A DNA stretch of 41,794 nucleotides from an uncultured Clostridia bacterium (GTDB lineage: Bacteria; Bacillota; Clostridia; Oscillospirales; Ruminococcaceae): positions 1-41,794 of the forward strand of contig CANQTP010000020.1 of NCBI GenBank assembly GCA_947626755.1. Direction: 5' to 3'. Below, piece after piece: positions 16,609-24,972 of the stretch. Made by a program: the position numbers and the translations under genes. Each line of letters begins with the position of its first letter. Positions within the stretch are counted from its first letter, which is position 1. The notes under the pieces are model-generated. The model was given only the letters and a program-made list of their open reading frames with translations, had not been told where the DNA came from and searched no databases.

Positions 16609-17729
16609 TCATGGAGGGTTCCATGCGAAAGCGCAGTCAGGTATGCGTTTATAAATCCGTCAAGGTCGCCGTCCATGACCGCGCCGATGTTTCCGTTCTC
16701 GAATCCCGTGCGGTGGTCTTTTGCAAGAGTGTAGGGCATGAATACATAGGAACGTATCTGCGCGCCCCATGCGATCTCTTTCTGAACGCCCTTGATGTCC
16801 TCTATCTTTTCAAGATGTTCCCGCTCTTTTATTTCAACCAGCTTGGACATGAGCATCTTCATGGCGTAATCCTTGTTCTGGTACTGGCTGCGCTGTGTCT
16901 GACAGGAAACCACTATTCCCGTGGGGATATGCGTCAGGCGCACCGCCGAGGAAGTCTTGTTTACTTTCTGTCCGCCTGCACCGCTGGCCCGGTAGAAATC
17001 TATTTCCAGATCCTCGGGGCGGATCTCGATGTTGGTGTCCGCTTCGCTCATTTCGGGCATGACTTCAAGGGACGCAAAGGACGTGTGCCGCCGTCCCGAA
17101 GAATCAAAAGGCGATACCCTTACAAGGCGGTGTACTCCCATTTCCGATTTGAGGAAACCGTATGCGTTCAGCCCCTCAACAAGCAGCGTGGCGGATTTTA
17201 TCCCCGCTTCTTCACCGTCCAGATAGTCAAGAGTCGTCACCTTGAAACCGTGGCTTTCCGCCCACATATTGTACATTCTGAAAAGCATCTGCACCCAGTC
17301 CTGCGCTTCCGTTCCGCCCGCTCCCGCATGGAACGTGAGAATGGCATTCTTGCTGTCGTATTCGCCTGTGAGCAGCGTGGTCAGCTTCATGGCTTCAAGC
17401 TCTTTCTTGAAATGCTCCGCGTCACGCTTTATTTCCATGGCGGTCTCTTCATTGTCCTCTTCTTCCATGGCAAGTTCTATCATGGTAAGGGCGTCCTCTA
17501 ACTTTTCATTGAGCTTTTCATAGCTTTCAATGGTGGCTTCGTGGTGCTTTATGGTCTGCATGACTTTCTGGGAATTTTCAATATCGTTCCAGAAACCGTC
17601 CTTTCCCGATTCCTCGCGGAGTTTCTCTATCTCCGACTTTGCCTTGTCAATATCAAGTATTTCGTAAAGCTGCTTCATATCCTTGCGGTAACCTTCCAGC
17701 TCTACTTTAAGTTCGTCCAATAACAGCAT
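16605..17729 (-). CDS. prfB: peptide chain release factor 2
   Basis: RF2 releases finished proteins at UAA and UGA codons. The 374-residue protein has the GGQ loop (SGAGGQKVNKT) that triggers hydrolysis and the SPF tripeptide (VSPFDSSGRRH) that identifies RF2 and not RF1. Most bacterial prfB genes need a programmed +1 shift at CTT TGA C near codon 25; here the frame is continuous, with CTT GAT at the equivalent place (17652-17657), so that control is missing. AAAGGAG lies 7 bases before the ATG. It follows the CLC gene after 31 bases, at the end of the minus-strand spe run. Confidence 0.97.
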   Translation of the reverse strand: MLLLDELKVELEGYRKDMKQLYEILDIDKAKSEIEKLREESGKDGFWNDIENSQKVMQTIKHHEATIESYEKLNEKLEDALTMIELAMEEEDNEETAMEIKRDAEHFKKELEAMKLTTLLTGEYDSKNAILTFHAGAGGTEAQDWVQMLFRMYNMWAESHGFKVTTLDYLDGEEAGIKSATLLVEGLNAYGFLKSEMGVHRLVRVSPFDSSGRRHTSFASLEVMPEMSEADTNIEIRPEDLEIDFYRASGAGGQKVNKTSSAVRLTHIPTGIVVSCQTQRSQYQNKDYAMKMLMSKLVEIKEREHLEKIEDIKGVQKEIAWGAQIRSYVFMPYTLAKDHRTGFENGNIGAVMDGDLDGFINAYLTALSHGTLHE

Positions 17730-17760
17730 TGTTTTGCTCCTTTCGATGATTTATGAAAAA

Positions 17761-19119
17761 TTATTTATTCTGCTTGTAAAGTACCGGGCGCAGTTTTGAC
17801 TGATGGAACTTCTGCGCGCTGTAAAGTCCCCAGTATCCCGAAAGCATATAGCTTATTGTTATTGCAAGCGCAAAGAACGGCAGTCCCCCCGACCCGAAAA
17901 GCTCAATGCTAAGCACAAGTGTTGCAAAGGGACAGTTAGTAACTCCGCAGAAAACAGCAAGAAGTCCCACTGCCGCCCCGAAACTGGGGTCAAGCCCGAT
18001 AAGTCCGCCGAAGAAACAGCCGAATGTTGCTCCCGTGAAAAAGCTTGGCACTATCTCTCCGCCCTTGAACCCCGCGCCTAACGTCAGAGCGGTGAAAAGT
18101 ATCTTCATAGCGAACGCTATGGGCGACGCCGTTCCCGAAAACGCCCGCTCGATAACGTCCATTCCCGCGCCGTTGTAGTCGGTAGTTCCTATCAGAAGCG
18201 TAAGCACCACAACAATTGCTCCGCCCGCGGCAACTCGTAAATATTCGTTCTTAATATACTTTTTGTATAATTTCCCGCCGCTTTGGATAGCGTAGCAGAA
18301 CAGAACGCTTACACCCGCGCATAACGCGCCTAAAAGCGTTACCCGCAGCAGGTCGGGAACGGCTTCCGTGTTGAAAACGGGAACGCCTTTTACTATGAAA
18401 GATTCGGGAGAAACGCCGAAGAATTTTGCCGTAAGCGCCGCCGTTACCGAGGAGACCATGCAGGGAACAAGTGCGGAATACTGCGCCGCCGCAACTATGG
18501 TAACTTCCACGGCAAAAACCGCCGCCGCCGCAGGCGTTCCGAAAAGCGCGGAAAATCCCGCCGCCATGCCGCACATTATAAGTGTTGAAGTGTCGTCCTT
18601 GTCAAGGCGGAACAGCTTCCCGAAAGGCGAAGCAACGCTTCCGCCTATCTGCAAAGCCGCTCCTTCACGTCCTGCCGAACCGCCTGTTATGTGGGTCAGG
18701 AACGTTGCTATAAAGATAAGCGGCGCAAGCTTTATTGAGACTTTTTCTTCCGAACGTGCGCCCTTGATTATGTTGTTTGTCCCCGGGTCCTGCGAAAGCC
18801 CCATTATCCTGTAAAGGAAAACTATTGCCAAGCCTGCTATGGGCAGGGCAAAAATTATCGGTTTGTGGAAAGTCCTGAACTCCGTTGCAAAGGAAAGGGC
18901 GATATTGAACGCCGTTCCCGCCAAGCCTACTACAATTCCCACGGCAACGGCAATTGCAAACCATTTCAGAAACCCCAGAATAAGCTGTAAATATGTGTGC
19001 GCTTCCTCGGCTGCCGTTCCCACAGTTTCAGCCGATGTAACTTTAATTTCGGACTGAACTTGAGTTTCGGTCGGAACATTTTTTGCCGCAGAATGACGCT
19101 TTTTATTTTTCTTGGACAT
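17761..19119 (-). CDS. CLC-family anion transporter, possibly CLC-F type
   Basis: The 452-residue protein has about ten membrane segments after a 45-residue hydrophilic N-terminus. The CLC selectivity and gating elements are visible: GGSAGREGAALQ with the gating glutamate, and GFKGGEIVPSFF. The first motif reads LSQDPGTNN, not the chloride-type GSGIP. The second internal glutamate of classical CLC exchangers is a valine (FAVEVT). GGSAGREG and GFKGGE resemble the fluoride/proton antiporter branch (CLC-F), so fluoride export is a fair guess, but chloride transport cannot be excluded. No fluoride riboswitch is possible in the 16-base gap to speB. It probably shares a transcript with speB and prfB. 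Confidence 0.85.
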   Translation of the reverse strand: MSKKNKKRHSAAKNVPTETQVQSEIKVTSAETVGTAAEEAHTYLQLILGFLKWFAIAVAVGIVVGLAGTAFNIALSFATEFRTFHKPIIFALPIAGLAIVFLYRIMGLSQDPGTNNIIKGARSEEKVSIKLAPLIFIATFLTHITGGSAGREGAALQIGGSVASPFGKLFRLDKDDTSTLIMCGMAAGFSALFGTPAAAAVFAVEVTIVAAAQYSALVPCMVSSVTAALTAKFFGVSPESFIVKGVPVFNTEAVPDLLRVTLLGALCAGVSVLFCYAIQSGGKLYKKYIKNEYLRVAAGGAIVVVLTLLIGTTDYNGAGMDVIERAFSGTASPIAFAMKILFTALTLGAGFKGGEIVPSFFTGATFGCFFGGLIGLDPSFGAAVGLLAVFCGVTNCPFATLVLSIELFGSGGLPFFALAITISYMLSGYWGLYSAQKFHQSKLRPVLYKQNK

Positions 19120-19135
19120 ATCTATCTCCTATGAG

Positions 19136-19984
19136 TTATTTTTCAAGCATAAGCAGAACTTCCCGCAGAAGCTTGCAGGCTGTCGCCGTGGAAACTCCGC
19201 TCTGATCGTAATGGGGGGAAAGTTCGTTGATGTCTGCCCCCACAATGTCAAGGTCTTTCAGTTTAAGAACGGCTTCCAGCAGTTCCTTGAACGTCACGCC
19301 CCCCGCTTCGGGAGTGCCCGTTCCCGGGAACGCAGACGGGTCGAGAACGTCCATGTCAATTGTAAGATAGACTTTCTTTCCTTTCAGCGCGCCGAGGATA
19401 TTTTCCACGCCGTCAACGTCAAATTTGTGCATTACGGTGTGTTTTTCCGCAAAGCGGAACTCCTCACGTTCGCCGCTTCTTATGCCGAACTGATAGATCT
19501 TCCCGTCCCCTAAAATATCATGACAGCGGCGCATTACGCAGGCATGGGAATTCTTAACTCCCAGATAGTCGTCCCGCAGGTCGGCATGCGCATCAAACTG
19601 TATAATATACAAGTCTTTATACTTTTTGTAAACCGATCTTACCGCGCCGAGGGTAACGGAATGTTCGCCGCCAAGCATAACGGGACGTTTTCCGTCCGCG
19701 AGAATTTCGTCCGCAATTTTCTCGATCTGGGAAAGTGCCGTTTCCACCGAACCTATGCAGAGTTCGGGGTCGCCCGCGTCGAAAATGTCATAGTCCAGCA
19801 GGTCTTTGTTCTGATATGGGGAATAGGTTTCTATCCCGAAACTTTCCGCCCGTATCGCTGAACAGCCGAACCGCGTTCCGGGGCGGAAAGATGTTGTGCT
19901 GTCAAAAGGTGCGCCGAAAATAACGGTCTTTGCCTTTTTGTATTCGCAGTCGCAGCCTATGAAGGCTTTCCTCTCAATTTGCAT
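19136..19984 (-). CDS. speB: agmatinase
   Basis: SpeB hydrolyses agmatine to putrescine and urea with a two-manganese centre. The ureohydrolase motifs are all present: GGEHSVT, QFDAHADLR, NSHACVMRR and TIDMDVLDPS, so all metal ligands are conserved. Two starts are possible. ATG 20002 overlaps the speE stop as ATGA, but ATG 19984 has GGAGG exactly 6 bases upstream and is chosen (282 residues). It lies between speE and the CLC gene, and together with speA, speE and speD completes the arginine-to-spermidine route, which favours agmatinase over arginase or another family member. Confidence 0.92.
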   Translation of the reverse strand: MQIERKAFIGCDCEYKKAKTVIFGAPFDSTTSFRPGTRFGCSAIRAESFGIETYSPYQNKDLLDYDIFDAGDPELCIGSVETALSQIEKIADEILADGKRPVMLGGEHSVTLGAVRSVYKKYKDLYIIQFDAHADLRDDYLGVKNSHACVMRRCHDILGDGKIYQFGIRSGEREEFRFAEKHTVMHKFDVDGVENILGALKGKKVYLTIDMDVLDPSAFPGTGTPEAGGVTFKELLEAVLKLKDLDIVGADINELSPHYDQSGVSTATACKLLREVLLMLEK

Positions 19985-19998
19985 AGCCTGCCTCCGTT

Positions 19999-20844
19999 TC
20001 ATGAATGTTCAAGCAGTTCCTTTACATAGTTGGGAATTGCAAAACAGCCCTTGTGAAGTTCAGTGTTGTAGTATCTTGTTTTTATCCCGAGAGAATTCCA
20101 CCTGTCCGCGTCCGCGTTCAGCGGGTCAATGGATTTTGAAGCGAATCCGAACAGCCAGTGTCCCGACGGATATGTTGGAATGTGTACCTGATATACGCGG
20201 CAGATGTGGAAAAATTCCCGTATGCGCCTGTGCGCCCGCTGCATGGCTTTCGCGTCCTCGGCGTAGTATGGGCTTTCGTGCTGGTTTACCAGGATCCCGT
20301 TATCGGTAAGTGCGCTGAAACAGTTCCCGTAAAATTCGCTTGTGAAAAGTCCTTCCCCGGGTCCGAAAGGGTCGGTGCTGTCAACAATTATAAGGTCGTA
20401 AAGATTTTCCTTTCTGCGGACAAATCTCAGACCGTCGTCATAAAATATGTGAACTCTCGGATCGTCTAATTTACAAGCGGTCACGGGAAGAAATTCCCTG
20501 CTTACTTCAACTACCCGCTCGTCAATTTCCACCATATCTATATTTTCTATCGAATCATATCTTGTCAGTTCCCGAACGGTTCCGCCGTCTCCCGCTCCGA
20601 TAACGAGAATGTTCTTAATATCGGGATTTGAAGCCATAGCAACATGAGTTATCATTTCGTGATAGATAAACTCGTCCTTTTCGGTGAGCATCATCAGTCC
20701 GTCAAGAGTCAGGAACCTGCCGAACTCCGGACTTTCAAAAACATCTATCCGCTGATACTCACTCTGTTCGGAATGAAGCTGTTTGTTTATCCTTATTGAT
20801 AATTTAACATCTTTTGTATGGGGTTCGCTGAACCATAGTTCCAT
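19999..20844 (-). CDS. speE: spermidine synthase
   Basis: SpeE transfers an aminopropyl group from decarboxylated SAM to putrescine. The 281-residue protein has the N-terminal beta domain (MELWFSEPHT...), the SAM-type loop IGAGDGGTVRE, the acidic VEIDERV, the catalytic DSTDPFGPGEGLF and the C-terminal YPSGHWLFGFAS, all as in bacterial spermidine synthases. It lies in the order speA, small membrane protein, speE, speB with gaps of only 13-17 bases, so a common transcript is nearly certain. Confidence 0.96.
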   Translation of the reverse strand: MELWFSEPHTKDVKLSIRINKQLHSEQSEYQRIDVFESPEFGRFLTLDGLMMLTEKDEFIYHEMITHVAMASNPDIKNILVIGAGDGGTVRELTRYDSIENIDMVEIDERVVEVSREFLPVTACKLDDPRVHIFYDDGLRFVRRKENLYDLIIVDSTDPFGPGEGLFTSEFYGNCFSALTDNGILVNQHESPYYAEDAKAMQRAHRRIREFFHICRVYQVHIPTYPSGHWLFGFASKSIDPLNADADRWNSLGIKTRYYNTELHKGCFAIPNYVKELLEHS

Positions 20845-20857
20845 AAATGTTGTCCTT

Positions 20858-21121
20858 TCATAATAACTTATCGTCCGTATCGTTTTTCCTGCCCGGTGAG
20901 GAAAGTTCAGACAGATTTATCCTGTAGTAAGTTCTCAGGCATACAAACGCCGCGGCTCCCCACAGTATCCCCGCGCCGAAGCCCGTTATCCGCAGAATGA
21001 ACGGTTCATCGTGGAGAAATTCATGCACCGATACGGCTATCATCAACAGGGCAAGCGCCGCCAGAACCAGTCCTATATAAAGAAAACCGTTTCTCCGTTT
21101 GTACTTTGCAAAGCGTTCCAT
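20858..21121 (-). CDS. small two-helix membrane protein in spe operon
   Basis: I do not recognise this gene. The frame could open at ATG 21142, overlapping the speA stop, but ATG 21121 follows CAGGAGGG by 7 bases and is chosen (87 residues). It has a basic start (MERFAKYKRRN), two membrane segments (about 14-31 and 44-64) and a charged, cytosolic C-terminus ending DDKLL. It is wedged between speA and speE with 17- and 13-base gaps, so it must be expressed with polyamine synthesis. A role tied to that pathway is only a guess by association. Confidence 0.7.
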   Translation of the reverse strand: MERFAKYKRRNGFLYIGLVLAALALLMIAVSVHEFLHDEPFILRITGFGAGILWGAAAFVCLRTYYRINLSELSSPGRKNDTDDKLL

Positions 21122-21138
21122 AAACTTTCCCTCCTGAA

Positions 21139-22605
21139 TCATGTATCCATAATTTTAATGCGTTCTATGTTCATGTCCTCCGTGCCTGTCATCATGCAGC
21201 CCCGTTCTTTGGAATATTTTATATGGTCGAGAATTTCGGGGGTTATCAGTTCACCGGGGGCAAGTATGGGTATTCCCGGAGGATAGCACATTACAAACTC
21301 GCAGCTTACCTTTCCCGCGCTTTCGGAAATGGGCACCGACTTCTGTTTCCCGTAAAATGCTTCTCTCGGCGAAGTTTCAACTTTCGGGGCGATATATTCG
21401 TTTTCAAGCATACCCGCCTTGTCACGGGAAAATCTCCGCTTTATTTCGGCAAGGGCGGAAACGAGGCGTTCAATGTCTTTCCACCTGTCGCCTGCGGAAA
21501 TGTACGCAAGGATATTTCCTATATCGCCGAATTCTATCTGAATGTCGTAATAGTCTCTTAACAGGTCGTAGACTTCTATTCCCGCAAGACCTATATCGCG
21601 GGTGTGAACGGAAAGTTTTGTGCGGTCAAAGTCGTAAATATCATCGCCGTTTATAAGTTCCTCGGCGAAAGCGTAATAGCCGCCGATGTTTTCAATTTCT
21701 TTCCGCGCGTAAATTGCAGTTTCAAGAGCTTTCCCGATAATTTCCCTGCCGTGTACCGCAAGGCTTCTTCTGGAAATATCCAGAGACGTTATCAGCAGAT
21801 ATGAACCGCTTGTGGTCTGTGTTAAATTTATAACCGCGCGGACGCGCCCCTCCGTCACGCCGAACCGCTCCGCGCCTTTTCCCAGAAGCAGGAAACTGCT
21901 CTGAGTCAGCGAACCGCCCGATTTGTGCATTGAAACAGCCGACATATCCGCTCCCGCAGCCATAGCGGAAACGGGAAGTCCTTCGCCGAAATAGAAGTGT
22001 GTTCCGTGGGCTTCATCCGCAAGCACAGCCATGCCGTGGGAATGGGCAATTTCCACGATTTTTTTCAGGTCGGAGCAAACGCCGTAATAGGTGGGATTGT
22101 TGACGAAAACGGCTTTTGCGTCGGGATTTTCAAGAACGGCTTTTTCCACGTCCGCCGCGCTCATTCCGAGGGGAATTCCCAGCCGCGAGTCCACTCCCGG
22201 GTTTACATAAACGGGAACAGCGCCGCTGAGGATAAGCGAATTGATGGCGCTTCTGTGAACGTTTCGGGGCATGATTATCTTATCCCCCGCAGTGCATACG
22301 GAAAGAATCATCGACTGCACCGCGGAAGTAGTTCCGCCAACCATAAAAAAGCAGTAAGCCGCTCCGAACGCGTCCGCCGCCAGTTCCTCCGATTCTTTTA
22401 TAACGGAAGTGGGGTGGCAGAGATTGTCCAGCGGCTTCATTGAGTTTACGTCAACGTCAAGACAGGTCTGTCCCAGAAACCCCGTAAGTTCGGGATTGCC
22501 TTTTCCGTGCTTATGTCCGGGAACGTCAAAGGGGACTATCCTTGCTTCCCGGTATTTCAGAAGCGCTTCATAAACAGGAGCCCTTGTCTGATCCAGAGCA
22601 GACAC
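21139..22605 (-). CDS. speA: arginine decarboxylase (Orn/Lys/Arg decarboxylase family)
   Basis: This PLP enzyme makes agmatine from arginine, the first step of the route completed by SpeB. At about 488 residues it matches the short, aspartate-aminotransferase-fold decarboxylases such as Bacillus SpeA. Motifs: FDVPGHKHGKG at the N-terminus, VGGTTSAVQSMI, DEAHGTHF, and the PLP lysine in VSMHKSGGSLTQSS. The C-terminal domain has CYPPGIPILAPGE. The genetic context (agmatinase in the same operon) favours arginine over lysine or ornithine. Two GTG codons are in tandem; AAGGAAGG fits the second (22605) better than the first (22608). A repeat element occupies the gap to speD. Confidence 0.92.
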   Translation of the reverse strand: MSALDQTRAPVYEALLKYREARIVPFDVPGHKHGKGNPELTGFLGQTCLDVDVNSMKPLDNLCHPTSVIKESEELAADAFGAAYCFFMVGGTTSAVQSMILSVCTAGDKIIMPRNVHRSAINSLILSGAVPVYVNPGVDSRLGIPLGMSAADVEKAVLENPDAKAVFVNNPTYYGVCSDLKKIVEIAHSHGMAVLADEAHGTHFYFGEGLPVSAMAAGADMSAVSMHKSGGSLTQSSFLLLGKGAERFGVTEGRVRAVINLTQTTSGSYLLITSLDISRRSLAVHGREIIGKALETAIYARKEIENIGGYYAFAEELINGDDIYDFDRTKLSVHTRDIGLAGIEVYDLLRDYYDIQIEFGDIGNILAYISAGDRWKDIERLVSALAEIKRRFSRDKAGMLENEYIAPKVETSPREAFYGKQKSVPISESAGKVSCEFVMCYPPGIPILAPGELITPEILDHIKYSKERGCMMTGTEDMNIERIKIMDT

Positions 22606-22620
22606 CACCCTTCCTTGGTA

Positions 22621-22719
22621 AATGCGTAATGCTTAATTCGTAATGCGTAATTAAATGAAACCGTTTAAATTGTCCGGAATTTATAATTACGAATTACGCA
22701 TTACGAATTACGAATTGAT
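22621..22719. repeat. GTAATKC heptamer repeat, inverted pair with core
   Basis: Two arms of the GTAATKC family (about 22621-22652 and 22683-22717) face each other around a core of about 30 bases with no known content. The right arm starts 4 bases after the speD stop. The element fills the speD-speA gap. Confidence 0.85.
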
Positions 22720-22720
22720 C

Positions 22721-23518
22721 TTAGTAGATGTTCATTCCGCTGAAAATTTCTATCATTTCACGGCGGAGCGCATCGTTTATTTCAAGCCTGCGTTTGGGCG
22801 CAAGCTCGTAAGTATCGGTGTTGAAAAGGTAATTCTGCAGGAAAATTTCCTTTATCATCATTTTTGTGTGGAAGATATTGGACTGATAAACATTTACATC
22901 AACGGCGTCATAGCGTTCGAGAGTGTCCTTGTTGATATAGTCCTGAATGGAAGTTATGTCATGGTCTATGAACAGCTTCTTGCCGTGTTCGTCACGGGTG
23001 AAACCGCGTACGCGGTAGTCAATGGTGATAATATCCGAATCGAAGCTTCCTATAAGATAGTCAAGGGATTTTAGAGGCGTTGTCTGTCCGCAGGTGGAAA
23101 CGTCTATATCCACGCGGAAAGTGGTAATTTCATTGTCCGGGTGAAATTCGGGATAGGTATGCACCGTGAGATGGCTTTTGTCCAGATGTCCGGCAATGCT
23201 CTGCTTGGCGATACCGCCCACCTTGCCCATATTGCAGGATGCGTCAATATCTTCTATATCCTTGTCCGAAACCAGTATTGTCACCGACGCGCCCTGCGGG
23301 TCATAGTCCTGCTTGGAAATATTCAGCACGTGCGCGCCAATCATTTCCGTAACGTCGCAGAGGATCTTCGTCAGACGGTCGGAATTGTACTGTTCGTCAA
23401 TGTATTTGATATAATCCTGCTGTTCCCTCGCGCTTTTTGCATAGCAAATATCGTAAATGTTAAAGCTGAGAGTCTTGGTAAGATTATTGAAGCCGAAAAG
23501 CTTGAGCTTGTCGTTCAA
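22721..23518 (-). CDS. speD: S-adenosylmethionine decarboxylase proenzyme (E. coli type)
   Basis: SpeD makes decarboxylated SAM, the aminopropyl donor for SpeE. It belongs to the class cut internally to create a pyruvoyl group; the cleavage serine is in HLDKSHLTVHTYPE, and the proton-donor cysteine in DVSTCGQTTPLKSL. The length is that of the long E. coli type, not the short Bacillus type. The start is set by homology: the TTG at 23518, with GAGG 6 bases upstream, gives MNDKLKLFGFNNLTK, matching the known N-terminus, whereas GTG 23530 has its ribosome site too close. A near-perfect promoter precedes it. It probably heads the transcript running into speA. Confidence 0.95.
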   Translation of the reverse strand: MNDKLKLFGFNNLTKTLSFNIYDICYAKSAREQQDYIKYIDEQYNSDRLTKILCDVTEMIGAHVLNISKQDYDPQGASVTILVSDKDIEDIDASCNMGKVGGIAKQSIAGHLDKSHLTVHTYPEFHPDNEITTFRVDIDVSTCGQTTPLKSLDYLIGSFDSDIITIDYRVRGFTRDEHGKKLFIDHDITSIQDYINKDTLERYDAVDVNVYQSNIFHTKMMIKEIFLQNYLFNTDTYELAPKRRLEINDALRREMIEIFSGMNIY

Positions 23519-23562
23519 CCCTATCCTCACGTTCCTTTCGTTTTGAAATATCCATACATTGA

Positions 23563-23591
23563 ATGATACGCCAAAAACCCGAAAATGTCAA
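23563..23591 (-). promoter_or_regulatory. speD promoter
   Basis: TTGACA and TATCAT are separated by 17 bases on the minus strand, 45 bases before the speD start. It is the only strong promoter seen ahead of the speD-speA-speE-speB run. Confidence 0.8.
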
Positions 23592-23706
23592 TAGATTTCC
23601 GCAAATTTCTTTTGAAATCAAGACAAATATTTTAAAATCTTTTAAAATCTCTTTAATGCTCTGCTATCCTTGCAGATCCTCACTATGGTATTATGTGGAA
23701 ATTTCC

Positions 23707-24669
23707 TTAAAAATGCTCTTTTGCGTACCATTCTTTAACTATCTGCTCCGCCTTTTTGCCCACGATGGAAAACCCCGGCTCCGGGGAACGCTGCGGGATC
23801 TTTGTGTACCAATCCCACCAGAAGAAGCCCGCAAACCACTTTTTGTCCCACATGGCGCGCATACAGGAGTTATAGAAGTTTGCCTGTTCGTCCTCGTCGT
23901 AAGGAAATTCCCTGTGGCTGAAATCGTAAGGCATCATGGCGCAGCCTTTTGCGCTTCGGCAGCCTATTTCCATGAAAATGACCTGTTTCCCGCCGTTTTC
24001 CTCCGAAAGTCGGGCAAGGTTCTCCGACTGTTTCAGCCATTCGCGGTACATATTCTCCTCGCTGTCGCCGGGAACTTTTCCCACGCCGAAATATGCGGAA
24101 GTGCCTATGTAGTCAACCGCGTCCCACCATTTCACGCCGAACTCCTTGCCGTGGTTGGTGTTGTAAACAAGCGGGCCATGATAAATTTCCCGCACCTGAC
24201 GGATAGTTTCCCGCCACTGCTCAACGCGCTGTTCCGTACCGAGCATTTCGCAGCCCACGCAGAACATCTCGCAGCCAGTGTCCTCGGCAATTTCCGCATA
24301 GTGGCAGAGGAACGCCGCATAGCTGTCGAACCATTCTTTCCAGTAGTCCTTGTCGCCTATCTCCCTTTCGGGAAAGAAGATATTTGCTCTCCAGACGCCG
24401 TCCGCGCAGTTTACCATAGGCTTCATGCAGACTTTCAGACCGAGGGCATGAAGTTTTTCCACGGCTTTTGTAATATCCTTGTCCGTTACCGTGTATCGGA
24501 AATCGGGACGTATCAGCGTTGAACTGAAACTGTCCTGCAAGACCGTGAACGCCAGCGCCGTCCAGTCTCCGCCAAGCGCGGCGAGACGTTCCATTGACTC
24601 CTGTGCTTCGGCAGTGCGGTACATTCCCTTCCTGCCGTCAAAACCGTAAGTAAAGCCCTTGATGAACAT
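23707..24669 (-). CDS. GH113-like glycoside hydrolase
   Basis: The 320-residue protein, without a signal peptide, has a TIM-barrel glycosidase sequence. FIKGFTYGFDGRKG at the start, WTALAFTVLQD, MKPMVNC, the segment FCVGCEMLG with a likely acid/base glutamate, NTNHGKE, and VIFMEIGCRSAKG with a likely nucleophile glutamate follow the order seen in GH113 enzymes, which cleave beta-1,4-mannosides. A cytoplasmic position suggests it acts on imported oligosaccharides. The ATG has GGGAGG upstream. It stands alone, between speD and a divergent small gene, with no sugar transporter nearby. The family call is from recollection of motifs; the substrate is not certain. Confidence 0.75.
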   Translation of the reverse strand: MFIKGFTYGFDGRKGMYRTAEAQESMERLAALGGDWTALAFTVLQDSFSSTLIRPDFRYTVTDKDITKAVEKLHALGLKVCMKPMVNCADGVWRANIFFPEREIGDKDYWKEWFDSYAAFLCHYAEIAEDTGCEMFCVGCEMLGTEQRVEQWRETIRQVREIYHGPLVYNTNHGKEFGVKWWDAVDYIGTSAYFGVGKVPGDSEENMYREWLKQSENLARLSEENGGKQVIFMEIGCRSAKGCAMMPYDFSHREFPYDEDEQANFYNSCMRAMWDKKWFAGFFWWDWYTKIPQRSPEPGFSIVGKKAEQIVKEWYAKEHF

Positions 24670-24691
24670 TTTAAATTCCTCCCGTAAATTT

Positions 24692-24724
24692 AATTCGTAA
24701 TGCTTAATGCGTAATGCGTAATTA
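24692..24724. repeat. GTAATKC heptamer repeat, single arm
   Basis: Four units of the GTAATKC family lie in the leader of the GH113-like gene, about 25 bases before its start. This is the only array in the window found in a leader and not behind a stop codon. Confidence 0.8.
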
Positions 24725-24731
24725 AAAATTG

Positions 24732-24760
24732 CATATATTGACTTATTTTCCCCTTGACAA
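24732..24760 (-). promoter_or_regulatory. possible GH113-like gene promoter
   Basis: On the minus strand TTGTCA is followed after 17 bases by TATATG. The -35 overlaps that of the divergent plus-strand promoter because TTGACAA and its complement are alike. The -10 is weak. Confidence 0.35.
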
Positions 24761-24783
24761 GTACACGGAATTTCAATTATAAT
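24754..24783 (+). promoter_or_regulatory. consensus promoter of 49-aa gene
   Basis: A perfect TTGACA and a perfect TATAAT are separated by 18 bases, 40 bases ahead of the small gene. It is one of the strongest-looking promoters in the window. Confidence 0.85.
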
Positions 24784-24822
24784 ATAAATAACAGAAAATA
24801 AATTGTAAAGGAGAGATCAATA

Positions 24823-24972
24823 ATGCCAACTAATGCAGAAGTTATTGAAAAACTTGCAAAACAGCTTGAACAGCAGAAATTTTTAAATGAACTGCAAAGC
24901 TGTGAAACACTTGAAGATTTTAAAAAACTGACAGAAAAATATGAAGCTATCTGCGAAAACCAAGGCAAATAA
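24823..24972 (+). CDS. 49-aa small protein of unknown function
   Basis: This is a short gene with every expression signal: consensus promoter, AAAGGAG 9 bases before ATG, and a terminator hairpin 25 bases after TAA. The product (begins MPTNAEVIEKLAKQLEQQ, ends EAICENQGK) is hydrophilic, helical, with two cysteines (27 and 44) and no membrane segment or double-glycine cleavage site. The stretch LEDFKKLTEKYE faintly recalls the helical Nif11-type leader domain, but I would not claim it. It stands between the divergent GH113-like gene and the convergent ABC operon, and a GAGTTRA repeat begins right at its stop codon (TAA TAG AGT). Confidence 0.7.
   Translation: MPTNAEVIEKLAKQLEQQKFLNELQSCETLEDFKKLTEKYEAICENQGK

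Noticed and set aside
19120-19135. Fluoride riboswitch ahead of the CLC gene
   Set aside because: Only 16 bases separate it from speB, far less than the riboswitch needs.
23563-24522. Plus-strand frame of 319 codons
   Set aside because: It is antisense to the GH113-like gene, rich in unlikely composition and without family features.
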